A stretch of DNA of 64,000 nucleotides from Dirofilaria immitis (GCA_024305405.1 JAKNDB010000103.1:2542001-2606000); one strand, 5' to 3'; counted from the stretch's first letter, positions 15,301-29,032 are shown. Notes: a model not told the origin generated them from the sequence alone. Numbers and translations: made by a program.

Positions 15301-16646
15301 AGTTTTCATTTGTTATTTGTAATAAAATTCGTTTTAAATATTTGAAATATTTAATTTGAAATGAATTATTCGAAATGAATTATTTAAATTGCTAAATAGA
15401 AATATTTTTATGTTTTATATTTACTATTACATCATTCATTACTGTCATGAAATATTCAATTTGTAATTTATCATTGAAACTTGTATGAACAAAAAAACAA
15501 GAAGAAAAAAACCGAATAAATTTTTTTTCTTCAAATTGACAATATAAATTCGTTCGATAAGATTTATTTTGAATACTATCATGTTGATAATAATTGCAAG
15601 CACTTATCAATCCATTATTGTCGGAATGGGAATTTATCAGTAGCATTTCAAAATGCTTCATGCATTTTCTTTATCAACAATTCAGTTGATTTCTTTTAAG
15701 CAAAATTTTTTTCTTTCATTTTTAATAGAATTTTGCTGCAAAATTCATTGAAAAATGAATTGAAATTATAGCGAAAAAAAAAAGAAAGAAATTGTATTCA
15801 TTTTTAATGCATCGTATTTTTTCTTTATCAAATATCTGATAATTTTTTTATTCAAATTTCAATTCATCGAGAAATTCGAGACGAATTTAAAATGCATCAC
15901 TGAGAAGGAAATTTTATTTACTATTTTCCTTTCAAATGTTTTTTTTTTGGTAAAAACAAGAAAAAAAGAGCAATTGATATTATTTGGCATTGAAATAAAA
16001 ATTATTTCCTTCATTTTAATTCCCAAAAAAAAAAAAAAACAATACATTTTTTATTGAATAAAATTTACTTTTTTTTTTCAATGTACTTTTAAAAAATAAA
16101 CATTAAATTAATGGAAATAATTAATTTGATTAAATTTTAAATATCATATTGAATTAACCAACCATTAATGGAAATGATTTAATATTTTTGCAAATGCAAA
16201 CATAGCAAATAATTAATTTTTTTAAAATCATTTATCAAATAAAAATTTTGCAACCAAAAAAATATGATTCGCTTCCTTATTTTTGCATATTTATATTTTA
16301 TCATTCAAATTCCATCAATTTTTTTAAAATATTATTGCAGCAGTTTTTCTCTCGGCTTGAAGAATTTTATCACTTTGGAAATATTGGATTGAATAAAAAT
16401 GATATTATAAATTATTAAGTCAGTCATTCTCTTCTTATGACAAAAATTTTTTTAATTTCCTTAGCTCTACTTATTAGTCTTTGTAAAACAAATAATCGAA
16501 AAATTTTGTAATCATCATGACATTTAATCAGATAAATTTGTTTCATCATTATCATGTTGCAACTAATTATACGATATTGTTAAATGATGAATGAGTTATG
16601 AGTACAGTAATTAAAACATAGATTATATCTAGCGTGCTGTAAATAT

Positions 16647-16672
16647 ACGATACTGTACATATACAGTATCGT
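16647..16672. repeat. Perfect palindrome, 11-bp arms, 4-nt loop
   Basis: ACGATACTGTA at 16647-16657 is exactly inverted at 16662-16672 around the loop CATA. It stands in intergenic DNA with no gene in reach, so its role is unknown. Confidence 0.9.
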
Positions 16673-18294
16673 TAATATTTGATAGTGTTAACTGATAAGT
16701 ATTTCATGAGTATGGTAACTAGAATACAAGTTATTTATCGTCAAAAAAACCGGTAGTTAGAAATGATATTATGTCTGTCATATGTTAATATACAATAGTT
16801 TAGATGTATGTGTCTCTTAATATATGATAATATTAATTAATAAACGTTTCGTATATGATAATTAAAGTATGAATCATTTCTCGATTTAAAATATCACTAA
16901 TTAGAAATGATTGATGCTATCATTTATATTATGTATAAGTTTATTTGATTTTGTCAATAGAATGCTGAAATTTTGGTATCATTTCTAAAATATGATAATT
17001 TTTAAAATATTAATGCATCATGAAGTTCTGATTATTTTTTCTGCAAATTTTTGGTAATGTTTGTTAAGCATATAATGCAAAGAATTGTAACTTTTAAAAG
17101 ATATGTTAGTGATAAGATTACATCAGATAATTGATATTTTATTTAATAGAAACAACAAAGTATATATTAATTAGTAAACTATGAGAAGTTTATAGCAATT
17201 TTATTAAATAGTATCAAATGATCAAAATTATTATAAAGTGCTTTTAATTCCTTACTATTTAATAGTTGCAGAATAGTTTATTTTCTTCATCCCAAATTAA
17301 CCATACAACAGATAATTTCAAATTTATTGACCTCACGAAGCTTTCTTCATTCTCGTCAAATTAACGAACTATAAATTTGAAAATATCAGTCTTCATTTTG
17401 ATCTTATATCATTCTTAGATATATTGGCTTTAGATTGTTTAAAATTAATTGATACGATCGTATCATAATACATACTCTTAATCTTGCTCAGTTCATTGAA
17501 AGGAAAGAATGAATAAAACAATATAAAATATCTTTTTGCAAAAAGGTCACAACTAAAAATTTGAAATGACCTTTGGGAATAAATATAAATGAAGAATAAA
17601 ATAGGAATATTGAAGTGCTGAAATAATTCTGAAAAAGATTCATAAATTTTAAATTTAAAAGAGTTAAGAAGTTAAGATAAAGAAAAGATTAAACTATACA
17701 CAATTTTAGAGAAAAAATTTTTGAAAAGAATTCATCGAATTAAGCATTTCTTGCCGAATATTTTGACAGATATTAAAGTATCGCACAATTTTTATTTTCT
17801 TTTAAATGTGTAATAACAAAACATTTCAGATAGAATAACAAAACGATAGGATTGTAATGATTTTTAGTCGTCATAAATAGCAAACAAAGGCGCAAATTTT
17901 CATCTTTGTAATGAAATAATCGAGAAGTGAGAAGGAAAAATTCAATTGACGAGAATCAATCTTGCGTCAATTATTGAAAACGACGATAAACGGCGACAAG
18001 CGACGAAAAAGGTGAAAAGACGACAAAAGACAAGAAGGAAAATTACGCAAAACACGTTTGTAAAAAAAAGTTAAAAGAGAGAAGACGAATTTTATTTGAC
18101 GCTGTTGTGTAGTAGTGTAATTCGTCTCTTTGTTATCAATAAAATTTTCCGACAACAAAATTTATCGCAATCAACAGTTTAGCGAAACGTTTTGGGTAAA
18201 ATTTTATTAGTCGTTGACAATAAATATAAATTTCAAATCTAATCAACTATAACCTACAAACAAAACAATTCCAAATATCACAATCACAAGAAGA

Positions 18295-21200
18295 ATGATA
18301 AAGGAATTTGCGATATTTTTACTACCATCATTACAAAGCGTTATTGGTATTGGCTTTATGATATCCCGGGAAGTTATTGCGCAAAACGTTCACCAACATG
18401 CTGTCCAAATCGTGATGATCAATGTACGATGCCAATCCTAGGCAATCATCTTTGCTACTGTGATATGTTTTGTGATCGAGGTGAACATGGCAATGATTGT
18501 TGTCCAGATTTCAAAGGAATTTGTCGGTATAGTCCAAGAAAATTAGCCGAAGGTCAGGTAATTTAATCGAAGCAAGTAATTTGATTGAAATAATTCAAAC
18601 GTTTTTGACATGCATATCACATTTCATTATGTATCATTTTATTTTTGCAAATATCTCTATGTGTAAGAAAATGTTCAACAATTGTACTATCAATTAAGCT
18701 TGTTAAATTTATGTGAGAACTAACTCTATGATAAATAAATTATCAGTTGTTGATAATAAAGCATGCTATGTCGATTAAAGTATTTTTATCATTACAATTA
18801 AATTAGAATAATTTATATCATCTGAAAATATTTCTGTTATAAAATTTTTGAAATATTAGCAAAATTTAGTAGTTTATCGGAGGACAAATTCAATTATTTG
18901 TTGTTATATTTTCAATTTTTTTAATCCAATATCCATTTTTATTTATAATCATAAAAATTAATTTAAGGAACTTTTCATAAATAATTAATGATAAAACAAA
19001 AAAATTCCTAATTATTAATGATAATTGCAACAATAAATGAAAGTTAATTTTCTGTCTAAAACGTTGAAATAGAAATTGCTTAATTACTAAGCATATGTAT
19101 TCAAATTTTAAATTTGAATTTAATATTTAAAACTTTTTACATAGTGAACAAATAATCATTCATGCATAGATAACTACTGATAAATTGATGAATATGAAAT
19201 ACTGTTAATTTTTGTAGTATTCAGATTGCATTCATGATGGAATAGCATATTCAGAAGACGATACGATCATCAAAAATTGCAATAAATGGTTCATTTTTCC
19301 TTTTTTTTTTCCTTAATTAAATTACTAACATAAATAGTTGCGACTGGAAAATTTTATTGGTTTTATGAAATGAGAAAAGTTTGGAAAGCCTTAAAAAAAT
19401 CAAAATCGAGACTGGAACATTTTATGAATAGCTATAAATGAAGTTGGATTTAAAAAAAAATAAACAAAGTGTTTATGCCATAAATTAAATTGATAAAAAA
19501 AAAAGACTGCGTTATTATTTTTATCAAATCGTTAATTCATGAAATGTAAATTTCTTACAGAAATTTCAATTAACGAATTTATAGGATTAATTTGAAACTA
19601 TTCGAATCTAAACAATTTTATCATTAAATCTCAAAATATTTCTACAATATTATTTATCAAGAAGATCAAAATGATAAATATGATTAAATATAAATAAACA
19701 AATATAAAAAATTAATTGAAGTATGAACGGTGAAGAAAAAAATCCCCTATGGAAAAAGTAAGTTGAAATAAAGAAAGAAAGAAAATTTACAAATTTTGAT
19801 CAAACAATGATCAAAATTTATTTCACAGAATCTAAGTAATTCAATGATAAATCAAAATTCGACTATCAATAATTAAATCAAAAATTAAAATAAAAAATTA
19901 TCGATTCATTCATTTCTGATATATTAAGCTAACAAAAATAAATTTTTCTTAAGCATTTTTAAAATTACCTTTATTTATCTTATTCGTATTCGCAAATAAT
20001 AATAAATTATCATATCATTATTAATTAATAATAAGATATGATATAATATCTGAATATTTTGGATGCAAAAAAGAGCTGAAAAAATTATTCTTTTTACGTA
20101 GCGTTAAGGTAACTTTGATCAATCCATAAACAGTTAAGAGATATTGTAATCGTTCAAACTTTCTTACAACTTGACATTTTGAATAATTTCAAAAAAGAAA
20201 AAGATCATTAATATTTTATCAGAATTCTCGCTATGATCATTGGAAATTCATTTTAAGCTGAAAGTAATACAGACAGCTTTTCACTGTTCAAAAATGATAA
20301 AAATAGAGGAAATTCTGATAATGATCTGAAATGATTCATACATGCAAATCAATTGCTTCATTTTGGTATTGAGTATTGAGACAAAAGACTAATCGAACTA
20401 TCTCGTAGCTGGTTCCATCTGAATGTTTCTCTCCATGATAACTAGCGTAGTACGTGATAAAGCAGTTATTATTTGATAGTAGTGAATGATTAGAGAAATT
20501 TCAGTTTATTTCTGTTTCAAATCAAAGTTATTTTATGTTAATACATTTCTGTTAAAAGTTAACACATTTTATGATATTTATTCCATTCTAACACTTTATC
20601 AGTTTATCAAAATTCATATTACTTTGTCAATTTATCAAAAATTCATCATATTACTTTATCAATTCATCAAAATTTACCATATTATCTTATCAAATTTATC
20701 AAAACATTAAAAATTTTCGTTTATTTCTCTCTCTTTTCATATATTGATTAAGCATTATATTCAAATTATCATAAAATAATGTAAAATAGTGTGAGATAAC
20801 GTATAATACTTTCTAGAAACTAATTGATAAATATTTTTGATAATTTGATAAGTTGCATATTTCTTTCCGATATATGCTATTTAATTTTTAATCAATGAAA
20901 TAATATAAAAGCGTTACATTTGACATTTCATGCGACAGCTCTTTGAACTTTAAATAAAAATTTAAGTCGTTGTATTTCTTTTTTTTTTTTTTACAGACAT
21001 ATCAATCATTAACGCAGATTCTCATTTTTTCAACATTTCAAAGCTTTCTTTTGAATAATCATTCTTTTTTTTTTTTTATATATATATTTTGAATTTGATT
21101 TCTATGTAAAAATAATGAAGTGAATATTGAGATTAATGAACTTTTGAAAATTAAAATTATGTTTTTCAAGGTAATGTCATTAACATCTATTCGGTGATTG

Positions 21201-24200
21201 ATTATTGTTAAGTATTAAATATGTTAAATATAACTAATCTAAGAAGGATGTTGAGATTAATGAAGTTTTGAAATTTGAAATTGTGACTTTTCAAGGTAAC
21301 TCTATTAATATCATTTAATAATTAATTACTATCAAGTATTAAATAAGTTATATTTATTTTCATTTTTTTCTTATCAGTGATAAGAAAAAAAAATCAATTC
21401 CTATTAACTCCGATTTCTTAATATCAATTTTTATTTTGATCGTACTGAAAAATTATTAATTCGAATTATTTTATTATAGCCCGTTAACATATACACATAC
21501 ACCTCTATAGTGATTTTCATAGTAAGATTATTCTGTGTACTTAAAAATTTCTTTTAATTTTATAAATTTTCCTATTCTGCTTCCAAAAAATTATCTTAAT
21601 ATTAAAAAAAAAAATAAAAACTTTTATCAAATCTACTAATTGAAGTATTTTCGTATTATTTTATTATATTTTGCATGATCATTTTCTTATCGTAACATAA
21701 TATTATTTGAATTATTTTAATATATTTTTATTTCTTTATTTTTTTTCTGTTTATTTTACTGATCTTTTAATTTGCTAATCAATTTGCGTCATATTTTTCA
21801 TAAAATATTTTGAAAAATTTTTATTTTATCGGAATGATTACAGTTAAAGCTTCAAATTAATAAAATTAAAATTTTAATTTTTAAAAAATTTTAAAACTTT
21901 AACTTATCGAAAGATACTAAAAGTTCTATAAAATGATTTACTATCTAAACTTATTATGAAATTAATTAGTTCCAATCAAAAAAATTATTGAATGATAAAA
22001 ATTAGTGAAGTGATTGATAGATTGCAAAAATTTGATCTAAGCAAATTAAAGAAAAGCATTTTCAAAATGAAAGTTAATCTTTTATGGTAGCACTTCTTAT
22101 TGAAATTACTATTACATGGAGATCTGGAAATGCATTTAAGTTTCATCTTACATTTTAATCCATTTCGTATTTTAGTATTATGTAGTATCTAATGAAAACC
22201 TCTTTTCTCATTTGCTATTTTCGGTGATTAAAAGAATGGTTTTCGTCTAAAAATTTAGCTGGAAGAGTCAACTTTATCAAATCATTCAAGTTCAAAGCTT
22301 TAACAAACCAACAGGTTATTCCCAAGATGATTTATAGTATTTGTATTTCTGATAGTTTAAGAAATAAAGATGAATAACTTTTCGCCTTTTCATTTTAAGA
22401 CGGAAAAGACATCACGCACAATTGTCGAAAAGTTTCATCAATATAAAGCTTTTAAATGTTGTTGAATTATTTAGTTAAATTTTTTTATTCTATTGATTTC
22501 AATTTTTTCCTTTTTACTTTTTTCATAAAATATTTTGTTTATATTGTCTACCATATGCAATATGTTTGAATAATTCAAAATCATCCGATCTTAATTTTAA
22601 ATTACAAATTATTAGAAAATTTGATCTGTGTAAAGGTTGTACAATTAATTTTATTAATTTGACATATATGAAAAACTGGTTGTCATTATAATATAATTGT
22701 TTTAACTATCCTCTTGCAGTAATGGATATTTTTATAATGATATTAATATAAAATCATTTTCAGGATTAATAAAATAATATTTTTCGAGAATAAAACAATA
22801 AACAATACATCATTGCTTATCTATCGCTTCCTTCCTAAAATAATTTTATGATAAACATTTCTATATTGATGTATAGATTAGATTAACATATTGTAAAAAA
22901 TTTTTTTGTAATTATTGAAATTAATTAAATATTAAAATTTATAGTACATGCAGTGAGAATCAATGGAAATGTGATGATACACCGTGTTTAATTCAAGAAG
23001 ATTTATTAACGAAAATTCAGCATGGGCGATATTCGTTAGTTAATTTTCATTATATTAGCTAAAAATTTTACTTACGTCAATTTTAGTTACGTAATAAAAC
23101 TTAGTTTTAGTTATATTATAAAATGAAATGGATGTTTTTTGGATAATTTTAATTGATCAAAAGCCTAGCTAATATGTTTGTATGTTACTGTTAAAAAAAA
23201 TATCCAAATTAACTGATTTTAAATTCGAGCAAAATGTGAATTAAAACTTTAAATTATTTGAATTTAAACCAATCTTTATTAAATTTTAGCCTGAATATTT
23301 CCAATAAAATAATCGTATTGTGTTAATATTTCAAATATTTTTTTTTTTTCAATTAGCATATAGAATTTTGGGTTATATTATAATGGCATTACATGAAATT
23401 GTATTTGATCAATAAAGAATTTCACATTTTCAAACATCAAATAATTAATTTTATTTGTAAAAAATTGTACGAAGTTATTTATAAGGTATTTGAATTTAAA
23501 AGTAAACTGAATTTGAAATATTTTAATAATTTTTCAACAATAGTTCAAAGGTTATTAAGTTCGTTTTTTAATGCAAAAACTTTGCCTATTGACAGTGTGT
23601 ACCAAAAATCCTTTGTGTTTGAAATTCGCAAATAATTTACAATTGCAATGGATTCAGTCAATTTTCAAAATTTTTTTAAAAGTCGCAAAACTTAGCGATG
23701 TTCTTATGTACGAGAAATGATTTATCATAACAAATATTTGAATTTCTGGATCCTCAATCTCATTTAATTCAATTTGGGTATAAATTGATTTTTTAAAATT
23801 TATTGTCCTTGTTGTTAAAAAAAAAAAAAAAAAAGTAGAAACAGCAGTCTTTGGGAAAATATATGAATGTGAAGAAATTGTCTTTTTTCCATCCAATATA
23901 TTCTCACTTATCATTTTAAACTTTTGAATTTTGTAATTAATGGCAAGCAAATCAATGATTAATCATGAAATTTTAAAATTAAAAATGCTACCAATCAATA
24001 ATAATAGATAATTCGTCGTTGATAATTACTTTATCAATCTTTTATACAAATTATTATTTTAGAATATTGCAAAAATGAAAACTTCAAATTTGCGATTAAA
24101 AATTTTGATGAAAATCTTTGCTTATTTTAGATGGACAGCAAAAATTATTCGAAATTTTGGGGACGTACATTGGAAGATGGAATACTTCATAGTCTCGGTA

Positions 24201-26471
24201 CACTTTTTCCGGAACGAAGTGTTCAGGTATTATTGATTGATTTTTATTAATTGCATTGATTGGACGTAATTTTACTTCACTTTTTTTTTTAAGTAATATC
24301 ATTTTTATCACACTTTTTGTTGCAGCGTATCATTTTTGTATTATCAATCTTTTTTTGCAATCAAAGGTATCTTTACAAAAACGATCAGTAAATTGTTAAA
24401 ATTTATTATTTATAGAATATGAATGAAATGATTGTTAAACCACGTGAATTACCAACAACTTTTGATGCACGGCAAAAATGGCCTGATTTCATACATCCAA
24501 TTCAGGATCAAGGAGATTGTGCCAGGTATTAAATTATTTTATTTCAAAAAATAGTAATATCGTGACAATTGAAATCATTAATTTCGTACCATATAATTTA
24601 ATTTTTATTTTTAAAATAAAATTTTGATCGATACAAATATCGATTTAAAAAATTTTTGGGATTGAATTTGAAAAGTTAAATCAAAAATTAAAATAAAATA
24701 ATTTAGGCATTTTTTAAATTACCATACTTAAGTTTGCTTATCATTCATTTGTTTATCAGTATTTATTCAATATTTCGTTTTGCAGTTCATGGGCGCAATC
24801 GACAGCAGCTACATCAGCAGATCGCTTAGCTCTGATAACAGATGGTCGTCAAAATGTTCAACTTTCAGCTCAACAACTTCTCTCATGTAATCAACATCGA
24901 CAAAAAGGTTGCGAAGGTGGCTATCTAGATCGAGCTTGGTGGTATATTCGAAAGTTTGGGTTCGTTTCATCAAATGATCAAATTGGAAATGATCGAATTT
25001 TTTCTCATAAAAATCCTTCTCCAAAATTGTAATTTTTATTTAATAGCTTAATTTGATTGAATAGAATTCGCAATTATTACAGAGTAGTAAGCGAACAATG
25101 TTATCCATATGTAAGTGGAAAACCAAAAACCGGAAATATGTCAAATGCAGAAATCTGATCATAATAATAAACGAAAATGCCCAAGTGGACATCCTAATTC
25201 ACGAGTCTATCGTACAACACCATCTTACAGGTAGAATAAAAGACATTCGTATCGAAAAAAAAGAAAAAAAGAAAACAATCAGCTCCTTAAATTAATTTTT
25301 TAACAATCATTCGCAAATTACAGAGTTTCAAGCCGAGAAAAAGATATTATGTCGGAAATATTAACAAACGGTCCAGTTCAAGCGACGTTTCTTGTTCACG
25401 GAGACTTCTTCATGTATAGGTAAGTGAATGATAAATCATGTTTTTATTGATAACAATTCCATCATTTATCAATCTTTTAGCTTATTATTCGATAATCAAT
25501 AATAACTTAAGGAAGAAAGAATCTTTATTGAGAAAATAAGAATAAATTCAAAATTTTAATGTTGATAATTAAGAACCATGTCTTATTTAATATCATAAAT
25601 ATCTCTAATATCATCCATTACATGCTGTGAATCTGTGGCAAATCATTCGTTGATTATGAGTGTTATCGAAAATTTTGCAGAACTTATCCTGATAAGAGCA
25701 GTTCTAATTTAATTAGTACCATAAATAAGAGTAATATCATTGCTAAAGTTTGTAAATATCACAGAAAATGTTGTAAGCTTTGAAAATATTTCTAACTTTC
25801 TTTGCATAACTTTCATAATTGAAAAGTATAAGCTAATCATTAAATGCTAAATAAAAAAATATTTAAATAATTTCAGTTCTGGTGTCTACAAGCATTTATC
25901 AACATCAACTGCAAAAGAAGCTGAAGGATATCATTCAGTACGACTTCTTGGGTAAGCCTTTTTATTTTAGTATAAATATTCTCGATAAAAAGTTAAAAAA
26001 ATGATGCAATTTTTTTCTAAATAAAAATTATAACAAATGAATTATTAGCTAGAATTATCTGATAAGTAAAAGAAACCAATAAAGGTTTCTTTTTTTAAAC
26101 GCTGCCAAATTTTGAAATATTTTACAAGAATTTCAATCTTTTCGATCTTCAATTAAAGATTTGGAAATTAATAAATTTCCAATATTTTCGAGATATTGCT
26201 CATTTGTTATCAAAAAAGATAATGAGAAAAAAAGATAGCAATGCATATTCCATGTATTTTATTTGATTAAAATAAGATGGATAAATTTCAGATGGGGTGA
26301 AGATCATTCTACCGGATTACCAATAAAATATTGGATTGCTGCTAATTCATGGGGTACTGATTGGGGCGAAATGGTACATTTCGCATTTTACGTGGAGAAA
26401 ATCATTGCGAAATTGAATCGTTTGTAATTGGTGCATGGGGTAAAGGATTTAAAAACGTCGACGTTTATTGA
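18295..26471 (+). CDS. TINAG-like cathepsin-B homologue, catalytic Cys replaced by Ser
   Basis: Exons: 18295-18557, 19218-19288, 22945-23034, 24131-24226, 24416-24525, 24786-24959, 25083-25230, 25324-25419, 25877-25951 and 26292-26471, about 435 aa. Order: a hydrophobic start after ATG 18295, a somatomedin-B-like Cys-rich domain ([23 protein letters not shown]), a short Cys-rich link ([10 protein letters not shown]), then a papain/cathepsin-B fold. In the active-site loop QDQGDCASSWAQS the catalytic Cys is Ser, while the His ([11 protein letters not shown]) and Asn (AANSWG) are kept. This is the signature of TINAG, a secreted non-peptidase matrix protein; C. elegans F26E4.3 is the likely counterpart. 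One-base losses break the frame between 18337 and 18368, at the A run 24140-24144, twice (or one gain) at 25119-25129, and at 26368-26371. Fixing them restores both similarity and phase, so I read this as a real gene in a flawed sequence. Confidence 0.85.
19791..19819. repeat. Perfect hairpin, 12-bp arms, 5-nt loop
   Basis: AAATTTTGATCA is exactly inverted around the loop AACAA. It is intronic and of unknown role. Confidence 0.9.
21121..21352. repeat. Diverged direct duplication of ~110 bp
   Basis: Copies at 21121-21233 and 21246-21352 share TTGAGATTAATGAA, TTTCAAGGTAA and AAGTATTAAATA in the same order. They lie in an intron of the TINAG-like gene. Confidence 0.75.
21363..21391. repeat. Palindrome with 14-bp arms
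   Basis: TTTTTTTCTTATCA and its inverse flank a single central G. It is intronic. Confidence 0.85.
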
Positions 26472-29032
26472 AATTACGAAAAGTGCGACGACAATTTAGA
26501 ATGCTATAATTATTCATTTATCCTTCTTGAATAATTAACTTCTTTTTCTCCTCTCACAACACTGCCTTTTTGGTCTTTCATAAAAAAATATTTACATTCA
26601 TTCGGGAAAAAAAAGACATCAATATTGTCCAATTATCATAAAAGCCAATTAGTTATCAGAAGAATAATTTAGATAGAAAAATAACAAAGGAAATATATCA
26701 CTGTATGGTGGTTGATATAAGGAAACTTTGATACACTTTGAATTGATTTCAACTTTGATCTTCTAATACATTAATTACAACTGATAATTCATAACTAAAA
26801 ATGCAAGTTGAAAATGATCAAAACAATTCATAACTGAAGAAAGGAGTTAGAGAAGGTCAAAACAAATATATTCTCATTCGTCAAGAGGAACATCCTTTAT
26901 AGATGATATCATTTTCATGATACAGTATTATTATATATGGTAAAATTAATTTGTCAAGTTTGCTAACTTTCATTCATATCTAAAAATACAAGTTGAAAAT
27001 GATCAAAACAATTAATTCATAACTGAAGAAAGAAAAAGAAGTTGGAGAAGGTCAAAATAAATAATATAATTAAAGAAAAAAATGATATTCTTTCTCATTC
27101 GTCAACAGATACATCCATTGCAGATGGTATCATTTTCATGATACAGTGTTATTATATGATAAGATTAATTTGTCAAGTTTGCTAATTTTCATGTAATTGA
27201 TATAATGAATAATAATACCAGAAAAATCTTGATGCTAAATTCTCGACTAGAAATAATAAATTAATGAACCATTATATATCTTTAGCCTAAATAGTATTTC
27301 CTATCAATTAATAAACTAGTCGTTTGCCAGTATTACTATTTCTTTACATTTAAAAATTCGAATAATTTACATTATCTATCAAATTAAACGAATGAAATAT
27401 GAGCAATTGATTACAATTGCTTATCAAAATACTCTTAATCACTTTTCTTGCTATTATAAATTGCCCCTTATCACATGTTATTATTTTATCATTTATCATT
27501 GCCACGGTGTAATATACATTACCATATTTTATCCTGAGGTTTGTCGTTAGACGAATAAATTTTAAGAAATATTAATAAACAGATGGATATGTACAGTAAT
27601 CTAATGATATTTTCTTTTTGCTTAGTTAATACGAAATGCTTTCTTTCGAATAAAAATAAATATTATATTACCGTAATCGAAATATTAGAAGCAAAAATTT
27701 ACTGCCTTAATAATATATATTTTTATTAATTTATAGTATCTGTTAATAATTGATAGGAATAAAGCAAATTCACATCTTCTAATGTTATTGTCGAAAGATA
27801 ATATATCGTAAAGTTTAAAACATTTCAAAAGAAAGTCATACGAACATATGGAAAAAGGTCATATGAATTATATAAAAGGGTCATAAAAACCGTATGAAAC
27901 GAGGTCATAAGAATCAAAAAACATTTTAAATGATCAGAAGACAGAGATATTGATTTTCTGCAAATGATGCCATGATTCTACGTTAATTTGATAATTTTAT
28001 TTTATTAATTAAATCAAATTGCCTGACTTAAATTTCATTCTATGCTTCATCTAAAATAGTTCGTTGTAAAGTCATTTTCATAATTCATCGATGTATTTTT
28101 TCTTAAAATAATTTATTTCAAAATTATATCTATATTGCTGAATTTAGCAAAATGCTCTATTAATTTTGTAAATATTCATTAATTCTTTGTTCCATTAAAT
28201 TTTTATGTTTATTCAAATAAATCTCTTAATAATTGATTTATGAAAAAAACTGTAATCTATTCAAATTTTAAACAAATCAATATTGAGGATTATTTCGTCT
28301 AAAAATGTGAATTATATATTTTGGACTTAAAATTCAGTTTTAAATTCAATTAATTATTATAATTCTTTTATTGAAAATATAATGATAAGAATCATTTTCT
28401 TCAATTGAATTTTTCAAATTTTTAGTTTTATTTAGAATTCATAAAGAAACTGATAACATTTGATAGAAATATTTCAAATAAAAAGAATAGCTATAATTGT
28501 CACATTTTATCTAAACCAATAAACATTTATGAAATATTTTTTACTAAATATTTTAACATTTCAATAATAATTTATGTTTATTTCATTCATACATTTACAT
28601 ATAAAATGAATGGATATTTGAAGGAAGTCAAGAAATCTTGAATTCTTCAAGAATTCGATTAGGACTTTCTCGTATTCATGAAAAAGATAAATAGAATTTG
28701 TTGATACAATTTTGATGCCGCAAATCATCGGATTGGATTTACAACCGGAACATATCATTTTTTCGGTTCATTTTCTGCAAAAGTTTTTCGATTATTCTCC
28801 CATTTATAGAACTATCCATATTTTATATTAAAATACAAAAGATATAAGTAAAACTTTTCCTCTTCCTTATTCTATCAAAACGATAAACAACAAATAAAAT
28901 AAATAACACAAAATGCTCGTATAATTTGGAAAAAAAAAAATGATATTCAAACAAAAGATTTTGTTAGTTAAAATTTGATTTAAAATTAAAATGAAATTAA
29001 TTGAAATTTTAATTTGAATATTTCAGCGCTAT
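26472..29032. other. Intergenic region after the TINAG-like gene
   Basis: 2.6 kb of A+T-rich sequence between two convergent genes. Its main feature is the tandem duplication at 26791-27192. A 65-codon minus frame at 28561-28758 has a few Cys codons but no signal peptide or clear domain, and I leave it out. Confidence 0.6.
26791..27192. repeat. Tandem duplication of ~200 bp, two copies
   Basis: Copies at 26791-26975 and 26978-27192 share AAGTTGAAAATGATCAAAAC, CTCATTCGTCAA, ATCATTTTCATGATACAGT and TTTGTCAAGTTTGCTAA in the same order. The second copy has small insertions. Confidence 0.85.

Larger units (their letters stand above)
11413..18294. other. Intergenic region between Dispatched and the TINAG-like gene
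   Basis: 6.9 kb of A+T-rich sequence. It contains the 41-bp minisatellite at 11990-12350, a perfect palindrome at 16647-16672 and, at about 17925-18080, a purine-rich stretch with repeated CGAC words just upstream of the next gene. That stretch may belong to its promoter, which is only inference. Short reading frames here (for example 15392-15661 minus) lack splice context, family resemblance and coding-like composition. Confidence 0.6.
19289..22944 (+). other. Large intron of the TINAG-like gene
   Basis: 3.7 kb between a GTTCAT donor and a TTTATAG acceptor. It holds a perfect hairpin at 19791-19819, a palindrome at 21363-21391, short ~30-bp repeats of TTATCAAAATTCAT type near 20600-20705, and a diverged direct duplication of about 110 bp (21121-21233 and 21246-21352). 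I see no other gene in it. Confidence 0.65.

Noticed and set aside
24096..24311. 71-codon minus-strand frame
   Set aside because: It lies antisense to exon 24131-24226 of the TINAG-like gene and is a shadow of it.
28561..28758. Possible fourth Cys-containing exon downstream of the ShKT exons
   Set aside because: The Cys spacing does not fit ShKT, the frame is closed just upstream, and no phase-compatible acceptor opens it.
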